From a virus, in IMG/VR virus record IMGVR_UViG_3300032316_000223, positions 1-64,000 of that record: a DNA stretch of 64,000 nt. The stretch is one strand, 5' to 3'. A model generated the notes under the pieces. The model saw only the letters and a list, made by a program, of their open reading frames with translations, did not search any database and was not told the DNA's origin. The position numbers were made by a program, and so were the translations under genes. This document shows, in pieces, positions 57,761-64,000 of this stretch; within the stretch, counting starts at the first letter, position 1, and every line of letters begins with the position of its first letter.

Positions 57761-58624
57761 ATGGCTAAAAACTTACTAAAACAGATTATGATTAAAGATA
57801 TTAAAAAAAACCAAAGAAATAGCGAAGAAGATGAAAGTCTTGTTGAAGGTTTAGACGTTGCTATAAACGCTGGCTACCTTACTAAAACAAAACCAAAGTT
57901 TACTAAGAAGACTAACTTCTCTGCATCTAATCTAACATATGGCTCAGGGGAGTGTCCAAGGTATTGGTCATTAGCCTTTGATGGTCAAATATTTTACGAT
58001 AACTCAGATGCAATTGGTGTAGCAAATAGAACACAAGGAAGCCTTGGGCACGGAAGAATTCAGGAAGCAATAGAAGCCTCTGGGTTACTTGCAGAAGATT
58101 TAGAGTTTGATCCAATACCAAGAAAGTATAACCAACAAACTCATCCAGCAATGGAGTTTAGAGTTAAGATTGATGATCCACCTTTTGACGGGTATGGAGA
58201 TGTCATGCTTGATTACAAAGGTGAAAGACTTATTGGTGAAATTAAAACAGTAAGAAATGACGACTTTGAACATAAAAAATTAAGTAGAAAACCCAAAATG
58301 GGTCACCTAATGCAATTACTGATGTATATGAAGATTTGGAAAATTGGTAAGGGTGTAATGATTTATGAAAATAAAAACAATCATGAATTACTTACTTTGC
58401 CCGTTGTAGTAAATGATCAGTATCGCACTTGGGTAGATGAGACATTTGAATGGATGAGAGTAGTTTACAAAAGTTGGCAAGATAAACAATTGCCAGAAAT
58501 TCCTTATCGTTCAAATTCAAGAATTTGCAAGTCGTGTCCTATTCAAAAAGCATGTGCTGAAGCAGGAGACGGAACAATTAAGATTAAACCTATGAAATTA
58601 TTAAAGGACGAGAAAGATGAATAA
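57761..58624 (+). CDS. Cas4/RecB-like exonuclease with Fe-S cluster motif, 287 aa
   Basis: PD-(D/E)XK nuclease: GYGDVMLDY (catalytic Asp) and GEIKT (ExK), with a downstream QLLMYMKIWKIGKGVMIYEN. C65 in GSGECPRYW and the C-terminal CKSCPIQKAC supply four cysteines in the arrangement of Cas4 and AddB iron-sulfur nucleases. A role in processing DNA ends for recombination is likely. No CRISPR array is near. Own promoter. Confidence 0.8.
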   Translation: MAKNLLKQIMIKDIKKNQRNSEEDESLVEGLDVAINAGYLTKTKPKFTKKTNFSASNLTYGSGECPRYWSLAFDGQIFYDNSDAIGVANRTQGSLGHGRIQEAIEASGLLAEDLEFDPIPRKYNQQTHPAMEFRVKIDDPPFDGYGDVMLDYKGERLIGEIKTVRNDDFEHKKLSRKPKMGHLMQLLMYMKIWKIGKGVMIYENKNNHELLTLPVVVNDQYRTWVDETFEWMRVVYKSWQDKQLPEIPYRSNSRICKSCPIQKACAEAGDGTIKIKPMKLLKDEKDE

Positions 58625-58626
58625 AT

Positions 58627-58917
58627 GTGAAACTATGTGAAAGGTGCGAGACCCAGTTTACACCAAAGGTAAGTTATCAAATTTATTGTGGAGATATTTG
58701 TAGAGAAGAAGCCACCAAAATAAAGATAGCCGAAAGGTATCAAATAACTCGTAGACAAAGAAGAATAGGCAAGAAAAGACTTTGTATTGGCGGTTGTAAA
58801 GAACAACTTTCAATATACAATGACTCTGGGTTTTGTTCTAATTGCAATATAAATAAAAAAGAAGTAGACAAGATGCTAAAACAACTAAAGGGATTCTTTG
58901 ACTATGAACAAAAATAA
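58627..58917 (+). CDS. Zinc-finger protein, 96 aa, GTG start
   Basis: GTG start 2 nt after the preceding stop. CERCETQFTPKVSYQIYCGDIC at the N terminus and CIGGC ... CSNC in the C-terminal half give two zinc-binding sites, with a very basic segment between (RYQITRRQRRIGKKR). The first part resembles the Cys motif of HNH-type proteins but no HNH core is visible. Probably DNA-binding. Its end overlaps the resolvase start. Confidence 0.65.
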   Translation: MKLCERCETQFTPKVSYQIYCGDICREEATKIKIAERYQITRRQRRIGKKRLCIGGCKEQLSIYNDSGFCSNCNINKKEVDKMLKQLKGFFDYEQK

Positions 58918-59476
58918 CCCAAAAACAATTTGTGCTATTGATGCAAGCACTAACAGTCTTGCTTTTGCTATTTTTAATGATAAGACCCTGGGCAGTATCG
59001 GTAAAATTAATTTTAATGGAAAAACAAATTATGAAAAAGTAATGGACGCTTGTGCTAAGACAAGGGCATTCTTTGAACATTTTGGTGGATTTGAAGCAAT
59101 TATAATTGAACATACCGTATTTATGAACAGTCCTAAAACTGCTGCAGATCTAGCATTAGTTCAGGGGGCACTATTAGGTGCTGCTGGACTAACTGGAACA
59201 AAAGTTATAGGAACTGTATCACCAATAACCTGGCAAAATTATTTAGGAAATAAAAGGTTAACCAAAGAAGAACAACTGGGAATTAGATTAATGAACCCTG
59301 GAAAATCAGTTTCTTGGTACAAAACATACGAACGGCAAATAAGAAAAGAAAGGACCATAAAACTAATTGAAATTAATTATGATAAAATTATTAACGACAA
59401 TGACGTTGCTGATGCTTGTGGTATCGGCCATTGGGCTATTAATAACTGGAATAAAGCAATAGGGGAAGATAAATAA
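58904..59476 (+). CDS. RuvC-like Holliday junction resolvase, 190 aa
   Basis: RNase H fold acidic residues in canonical order: D13 in AIDAST, E69 in IIIEHT, D167 and D170 in DVADACGIG. Length is normal. It starts at ATG 58904 (MNKNNPKT); a TTG at 58898 is in frame. It would cut Holliday junctions during packaging and recombination. A second, unrelated resolvase candidate lies at 57121. Confidence 0.75.
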   Translation: MNKNNPKTICAIDASTNSLAFAIFNDKTLGSIGKINFNGKTNYEKVMDACAKTRAFFEHFGGFEAIIIEHTVFMNSPKTAADLALVQGALLGAAGLTGTKVIGTVSPITWQNYLGNKRLTKEEQLGIRLMNPGKSVSWYKTYERQIRKERTIKLIEINYDKIINDNDVADACGIGHWAINNWNKAIGEDK

Positions 59477-60120
59477 TGCCAGAGTTAAATGCAAACATAC
59501 CGCCAATACATTGCTATGTAAGAGGTAACTATTTAAGAAACCATCAAGATAGTCACGATAAATATTTTGAATGTGTTATATTTGGTGTTTCAAGCATCAA
59601 GTCAAGAAGCCCACTATTCCATATTATGATGGAAGACGGAGGCCTGTGGTGGAGACTTCCTATATCTGCATTCTGTACAGAGCCAGGCGTTCCAGAAATT
59701 GATTTACATAATTTAGTGTTATGGAATTCATTTAGTCATCACGTTTCTGTAACTAAATTTGAAAATTTAACCAATCTTAGAATGTCATATATTGATAGAA
59801 CTAAAACTTTTATTAAGGGCACATACTTATTTACCCTTGATTGGCACAACCCTGATACAAATGTGTTAGATGATGGCTACTCAGAAAGTCCAGCAGATCA
59901 TAAATGTGGGCACGTTATACAAAGAGATGACGGTAACTTTGCAATACAACCAAACAACAGAGTAAGAGTTTATGAACCATCATTTACGCTCAAAAAGGAA
60001 TACGTGATTGACAGGATAATTAATGAAAGAAAATATGATGTAGAAAATCAAGACAAGTGGATAATGGAAAACTCTGATAGGTTTAACTACAATATTGATT
60101 TAAACGAAGTTGACAAATAA
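59476..60120 (+). CDS. Conserved phage protein, 214 aa
   Basis: Starts by TAATG overlap. ANIPPIHCYVRGNYLRNHQD, RSPLFHIMMEDGGLWWRLPI, LVLWNSFSHHVSV and GTYLFTLDWHNPDTN are features of a protein that I recognise as widely conserved but unnamed in cyanophage-like and other environmental phages. Trp/His-rich, cytoplasmic, no catalytic motif seen. Sits between resolvase and packaging genes. Confidence 0.6.
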   Translation: MPELNANIPPIHCYVRGNYLRNHQDSHDKYFECVIFGVSSIKSRSPLFHIMMEDGGLWWRLPISAFCTEPGVPEIDLHNLVLWNSFSHHVSVTKFENLTNLRMSYIDRTKTFIKGTYLFTLDWHNPDTNVLDDGYSESPADHKCGHVIQRDDGNFAIQPNNRVRVYEPSFTLKKEYVIDRIINERKYDVENQDKWIMENSDRFNYNIDLNEVDK

Positions 60121-60124
60121 TCCT

Positions 60125-60280
60125 ATGGCTGCTAAACTATATACAAGCGAGGCTTGGCTACGTAAAAGATTTCTTATGGACAAAAAATCTCCACAAGATA
60201 TTGCTAAAGAGTGCGATGCTAGCGTTGAAACTATATATGTATACCTTGCAAAATTTGGATTAAGGAAGTCAAAAAGATGA
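60125..60280 (+). CDS. Small helix-turn-helix protein, 51 aa
   Basis: SPQDIAKECDASVETIYVYLAKFG is a clean helix-turn-helix (sigma-region-4 or homeodomain-like), flanked by basic residues (LRKRFLMDKK, LRKSKR). Whole protein is little more than the DNA-binding unit. Coupled by ATGA to the next gene. Probably a transcription or packaging-site binding factor. Confidence 0.6.
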   Translation: MAAKLYTSEAWLRKRFLMDKKSPQDIAKECDASVETIYVYLAKFGLRKSKR

Positions 60281-60612
60281 AACTAAAACCAGTTTATGAA
60301 GATGTTAAACATTTTAATTGTAACGATCTTTATCTTCGTTCCGTTGGAGCACCTTCGGGCAATTCAATTTGGAAAACATGTCACTCTATAGCACAGATGC
60401 TTATAGAAAAAAATATAGCGTATGGAGATTCTGCTCTTGATCCTGTAAGAATTTTTAGTAAGTCAGACCCAGCAGAACAACTTAAAGTTAGAATTGATGA
60501 CAAGTTAAGTCGTTTAATGAAAGGTACAGACTACCCTGGAGATAATGACATTGATGATTTAATAGGATACTTAGTTTTATTAAAAATAGCAAAGGAAAAA
60601 AATGTCAACTGA
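60277..60612 (+). CDS. DUF1599/Nmad1-like protein, 111 aa
   Basis: IAYGDSALDPVRIFSKSDPAEQLKVRIDDKLSRL and the DIDDLIGYLVLLKI ending are typical of DUF1599, also called nucleotide modification associated domain 1, common in phages. The family is thought to be linked to modified nucleotides or nucleotide pools, mechanism unclear. No obvious base-modifying enzyme is seen in the window. Overlaps the small terminase gene by 11 nt. Confidence 0.75.
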   Translation: MKLKPVYEDVKHFNCNDLYLRSVGAPSGNSIWKTCHSIAQMLIEKNIAYGDSALDPVRIFSKSDPAEQLKVRIDDKLSRLMKGTDYPGDNDIDDLIGYLVLLKIAKEKNVN

Positions 60613-61135
60613 ATCAGAACTAATTGAGCATCTTGATGAAGTTAATAAGGTAGTTACAGAATACCTTAAAGGGCAAGATCCAACAAAAATTTCTAAAGAA
60701 TTGGATATTCCACGTACTCGTGTTGTTTCATTAATTAATGAGTGGAAGGTTATGGCATCTGCAAATGATGCAATTCGTGCACGGGCTAAAGAAGCCCTTG
60801 CGGGTGCTGATACTCATTATAGTAAACTAATCACGAAGGCTTATGAAGTTATTGATGAATCAAGTTTAACTAATAATCTTAGTGCAAAAACTCAGGCAAT
60901 TAAGTTAGTTATGGATATTGAAAAATCTAGAATTGAAATGTTACAAAAAGCAGGGCTTTTAGAAAACAAAGAACTTGCAGAAGAAATGGTTGAAATTGAA
61001 AGGCGACAAGAGGTTCTTGTTGAAATCTTAAGAGACATTGCTTCAACTCATCCAGAGGTTCGTGATTTAATTATGAAGCGTCTTTCTCAAATTGCTAAAG
61101 AGGGAGAGGTAATTACCATTGTCCAAGATGTTTAA
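60602..61135 (+). CDS. Terminase small subunit, 177 aa
   Basis: An N-terminal helix-turn-helix (DPTKISKELDIPRTRVVSLI) for packaging-site recognition is followed by long helices for oligomerisation (residues 60-165). It precedes and overlaps the large subunit by 17 nt, the standard arrangement. DNA-binding subunit that hands the genome to the motor. Confidence 0.8.
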   Translation: MSTESELIEHLDEVNKVVTEYLKGQDPTKISKELDIPRTRVVSLINEWKVMASANDAIRARAKEALAGADTHYSKLITKAYEVIDESSLTNNLSAKTQAIKLVMDIEKSRIEMLQKAGLLENKELAEEMVEIERRQEVLVEILRDIASTHPEVRDLIMKRLSQIAKEGEVITIVQDV

Positions 61136-62903
61136 TGACTTCTTAGAAGTTTTAAAAGAAAATCAATTTGACGAAATTCCAGTAGACGCAAAGACATTTG
61201 TTGAGTCTGCTGATTATCTTGGACAGCCACAACTATCCTTAATTCAGTATGAAATTGTAGAGGCAATGAGCCAGATTTATCGTAAAGAAGAATTACAAGA
61301 AATTTTTGGATCTGTTGCTGGCTCCCACTATTTTGATAAATATACAAAAAATGAAATTATTTTGCAACTTGGCAAGGGATCTGGAAAAGACTTTGTATCA
61401 ACGGTAGCCTGTGCATACATAGTATACAAACTATTGTGTCTTAAAGATCCTGCTAGGTATTATGGAAAACCAAGCGGGGATGCAATTGATATCATAAACG
61501 TAGCCATTAACGCACAACAAGCAAAGAACGTATTTTTTAAAGGATTTAAAACTAAGATAGAGAAATCACCATGGTTTGCAGGAAAGTATAACGCAAAGGC
61601 TGACAGTATTGAGTTTGATAAATCAATCACCGTTTACTCTGGACATTCAGAAAGAGAGTCGCATGAAGGTTTAAACTTGTTGCTTGCAGTTCTTGATGAA
61701 ATTTCTGGTTTTGCATCTGAGGTTGGAACTGGTAATGAGCAAGGCAAGACTGCAGAAAATATTTATAAAGCATTTCGTGGGTCTGTAGATTCTCGTTTTC
61801 CAGATTTAGGAAAAGTAGTATTGCTTTCATTCCCCCGCTATCAAGGTGACTTTATTTCCAAAAGATATGAAGATGTCATTGCAGAAAAAGAAACCATTGA
61901 AAAGAAACATCTTTTTATTATGAATGAAGACTTGCCACACGATGATCCAAATAACCAATTTGAAATTTCATGGGACGAAGATACTATTCTTTCTTACAAG
62001 GTTCCAAAAGTTTTAGCACTTAAAAAAACAACGTGGGATGTAAACCCTACTAGAAAAATAGATGATTTTAAATTAGCATTCTATACAGATCTTGGTGATG
62101 CAATGATGCGGTTTGCATGTACACCAACATTTGCATCAGACGCATTCTTTAAAGATAAAGCAAAATTAGAAAAAGTAATGACATTAAGAAATCCAGTTGA
62201 CAATTTTAGAAGGTTTGATGAATCATTTAAACCTGATCCAGAAAAGATATACTATATTCACGCTGACCTTGCACAAAAGCATGACAAGTGTGCTGTAGCA
62301 ATTGCTCACGTAGATAAATGGGTAAACATTCAAGTTATTAAAGATTATGAGCAAGTAGCACCAATGGTTATTGTTGATGCAGTTGCCTGGTGGGAACCAA
62401 AAGCGGAAGGTCCAGTTAATTTATCAGAAGTAAAGCAATGGATAATTAATTTACGCAGACAAGGATTTAATATTGGGGTTGTTTCTTTTGACCGTTGGCA
62501 GTCATTTGATATTCAACAGGAATTAAAGGCAGTAGGAATCAAAACTGATACTGTTTCTGTTGCTAAAAAACACTACGAAGACTTAGCAATGATGGTATAT
62601 GAAGAAAGAGTTGCAATACCAAGAATTCCTTTATTACTGGAAGAGATGTCAGAACTCAAAATTATGAAAAATACTAGGGTTGATCACCCACGTAAAAAAT
62701 CTAAGGACCTAGCAGATGCTGTATGTGGCGCTGTATTTGGAGCAATATCACATACACCTAAAGATTCTAACCATGAGATTGAGATTCATACTTGGTCTAC
62801 TTCTGCACGACTTGCAGAGAAACAAAGGGATATGGTAGAATTAGACAACAAGGAAATGCCTAAAGATGTTAGAGATTTTCTTGATAGATTAAACATAATA
62901 TAA
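61119..62903 (+). CDS. Terminase large subunit, 594 aa
   Basis: TTG start at 61119 is supported by GAGAGG 9 nt upstream; an ATG at 61128 is the alternative. ATPase: Walker A LGKGSGKDF, Walker B LLLAVLDEISGF. Nuclease: YIHADLAQKHDKCAV, VSFDRWQS and DLADAVCGAV supply the RNase H-like acidic residues. Packages DNA through the portal and cuts the concatemer. Normal length for the family. Confidence 0.9.
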   Translation: MSKMFNDFLEVLKENQFDEIPVDAKTFVESADYLGQPQLSLIQYEIVEAMSQIYRKEELQEIFGSVAGSHYFDKYTKNEIILQLGKGSGKDFVSTVACAYIVYKLLCLKDPARYYGKPSGDAIDIINVAINAQQAKNVFFKGFKTKIEKSPWFAGKYNAKADSIEFDKSITVYSGHSERESHEGLNLLLAVLDEISGFASEVGTGNEQGKTAENIYKAFRGSVDSRFPDLGKVVLLSFPRYQGDFISKRYEDVIAEKETIEKKHLFIMNEDLPHDDPNNQFEISWDEDTILSYKVPKVLALKKTTWDVNPTRKIDDFKLAFYTDLGDAMMRFACTPTFASDAFFKDKAKLEKVMTLRNPVDNFRRFDESFKPDPEKIYYIHADLAQKHDKCAVAIAHVDKWVNIQVIKDYEQVAPMVIVDAVAWWEPKAEGPVNLSEVKQWIINLRRQGFNIGVVSFDRWQSFDIQQELKAVGIKTDTVSVAKKHYEDLAMMVYEERVAIPRIPLLLEEMSELKIMKNTRVDHPRKKSKDLADAVCGAVFGAISHTPKDSNHEIEIHTWSTSARLAEKQRDMVELDNKEMPKDVRDFLDRLNII

Positions 62904-62919
62904 ATAAACAAGGAGAATA

Positions 62920-64000
62920 ATGAATTCATTTAAGAAAATTGCCCTAGGACTCGCTGCAGCCATGTCCTTTGGCGTATTATCTGCACTTCCGACACATGCT
63001 ACGGTGATTGCACCAACCTTGACAATTGATTCTGCTACAGACTCAATTCTCGTAGGTGAAACTGCAACAGCAGTAGTTTCGTTGTCATATATTTCAGAAA
63101 CATCAGCAGACACAGCAACTGTGCTATCTGCTATGTTTGCACAGCCTTCTACGGCTAACAAGTCTGCAACACTTACATTGCTTGAAACAAATACAGCAAC
63201 AGTGGTAATTGCAGGAGATAGTTTGACTGCAAATGTTAACTCAACAGTTAATACAACAGGATATGTAACAGCAAAGTTTACAGTTACCTTGGCAGCGCCA
63301 ACAGTTGCTGGAACATATGAGGCAAGAATTATTACAACTCGCCCATCAACTGGTCCATCAGTTATATGGACAATAACAGTTGGTGCTGGAGACACAGTTC
63401 CTTCTGCTTCAACAACAACTTCAATTCTTAACAGAGGCGAAGTAATTACTGCAACAGCAGATGATTCAGTATTTGCACCAAAGGTAGCAGCAGCAGATGC
63501 AGCAGCAGTTATTGTTATTGCACAAAAAAATGCATCAGGTAGAACAACTTCAGAATCACTTCTTGCTACAGTAACTGGATCAGGATCAATTGGATATGGC
63601 ACTAACGCTACAACAATGTCGGTTCTTGGTCGTGCACTTGTTATTCCTTCAGGAAATTACATTGGTGTATTTTCTGACGGTACAGCAGGAGTTGGAACAA
63701 TTACAATTACAACCCTTACAGGTACAGTACTTGCAACAGAAAAGGTAACATTCTACGGAGATATTGCAACAATTGAAGCAACTGCCGTTAAGTCTGTTAT
63801 TGCAGTTGGTGCAAATACAACTACCGTCAAAGCAGTTGCAAAGGATGCTTCTGGCGTAACAGTCGGAGCAGGAACTCTTTATGCATATTCGTCAGATGTA
63901 ACAACAGTATCTGATTCAGCAACAGCAACAACAATTGTTAACGGTGAAGCCGTATTTACAATTACTGGTGTTAAGACTGGTGGAGCAGCAATTACAGTTA
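62920..64000 (+). CDS. Secreted Ig-like surface protein, partial (>360 aa)
   Basis: AAGGAG precedes ATG 62920. MNSFKKIALGLAAAMSFGVL to THA is a clear signal peptide with cleavage near residue 27. The mature part is a chain of Ala/Thr/Val-rich beta-sandwich repeats without Cys and runs off the right edge without a stop. Such proteins are typical of host S-layer or cell-surface proteins in low-GC actinobacteria. On a phage genome it may be exported to alter the cell surface or mimic a receptor. Confidence 0.7.
   Translation, partial: MNSFKKIALGLAAAMSFGVLSALPTHATVIAPTLTIDSATDSILVGETATAVVSLSYISETSADTATVLSAMFAQPSTANKSATLTLLETNTATVVIAGDSLTANVNSTVNTTGYVTAKFTVTLAAPTVAGTYEARIITTRPSTGPSVIWTITVGAGDTVPSASTTTSILNRGEVITATADDSVFAPKVAAADAAAVIVIAQKNASGRTTSESLLATVTGSGSIGYGTNATTMSVLGRALVIPSGNYIGVFSDGTAGVGTITITTLTGTVLATEKVTFYGDIATIEATAVKSVIAVGANTTTVKAVAKDASGVTVGAGTLYAYSSDVTTVSDSATATTIVNGEAVFTITGVKTGGAAITV

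Noticed and set aside
62889-63602. Minus-strand frame opposite the secreted protein
   Set aside because: Shadow of Thr/Ala/Val-rich coding; the plus frame has AAGGAG, a signal peptide and continues to the window end.
1-64000. tRNA or rRNA genes, integrase, transposon
   Set aside because: No cloverleaf-like segment, rRNA stretch or recombinase motif was noticed when reading gene-free regions; a tRNA scan would be needed to exclude divergent tRNAs.

Overview
The window looks like most of the genome of a tailed, long-tailed (siphovirus-type) bacteriophage. It holds portal, HK97-type prohead protease and capsid, tail tube, tail assembly chaperones, a 2112-residue tape measure, tail hub and fibres, terminase, lysis genes and a largely self-sufficient replication module. 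DNA is AT-rich throughout. No integrase, transposase, CRISPR array, rRNA or tRNA was seen, so a virulent lifestyle is favoured. Both ends cut through a gene, so the genome continues beyond the window. The host is not proven. A low-GC actinobacterium (for example freshwater acI/Nanopelagicales) is a reasonable inference from the many leaderless-type starts, the GlxR/CRP-like sites and a terminal protein resembling secreted actinobacterial surface proteins.

Layout. 1-1783 (minus): two duplicated cassettes of overlapping microgenes, many encoding Cys-rich zinc-ribbon peptides, each behind a copy of the same control region. 1784-2627: a regulatory hub with three near-identical plus-strand promoters, each preceded by a CRP/GlxR-like palindrome, and a repeated leader. 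2628-4149: small plus-strand genes. 4150-5410 (minus): a three-gene island (nuclease-like, CxxCxxCC protein, zinc finger). 5580-6116: a holin-like gene, then AT-rich repeats and a terminator. 6117-24339: fibre and adhesin genes, mostly with their own promoter, interrupted by a sulfotransferase, a minus-strand endolysin and a class II ribonucleotide reductase. 24358-34160: head and neck, capsid, tail tube and two tail assembly chaperones. 34182-48620: tape measure, tail tip and hub. 48632-60612: regulators, DnaB-like helicase, primase, putative SSB, DnaE-type polymerase, RecA/UvsX, two resolvase-like nucleases, a Cas4-like nuclease and a DUF1599 protein. 60602-62903: terminase. 62920-end: secreted Ig-like surface protein (partial).

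How it works together. Most transcription appears to start at extended -10 promoters (TGnTATAAT) with no clear -35, often 5-9 nt before the start codon, which implies leaderless mRNAs. Within blocks, genes are chained by TAATG or ATGA overlaps. Capsid and tail-tube genes are each followed by a strong terminator. The early region instead uses classical -35/-10 promoters with CRP/GlxR-like sites upstream, and the minus-strand cassettes carry paired elements in which a CRP-like half-site overlaps a perfect DnaA box. Replication could run largely on phage proteins (helicase, primase, polymerase with an apparently intact PHP metal site, recombinase, resolvases), with dNTPs from the B12-dependent reductase.
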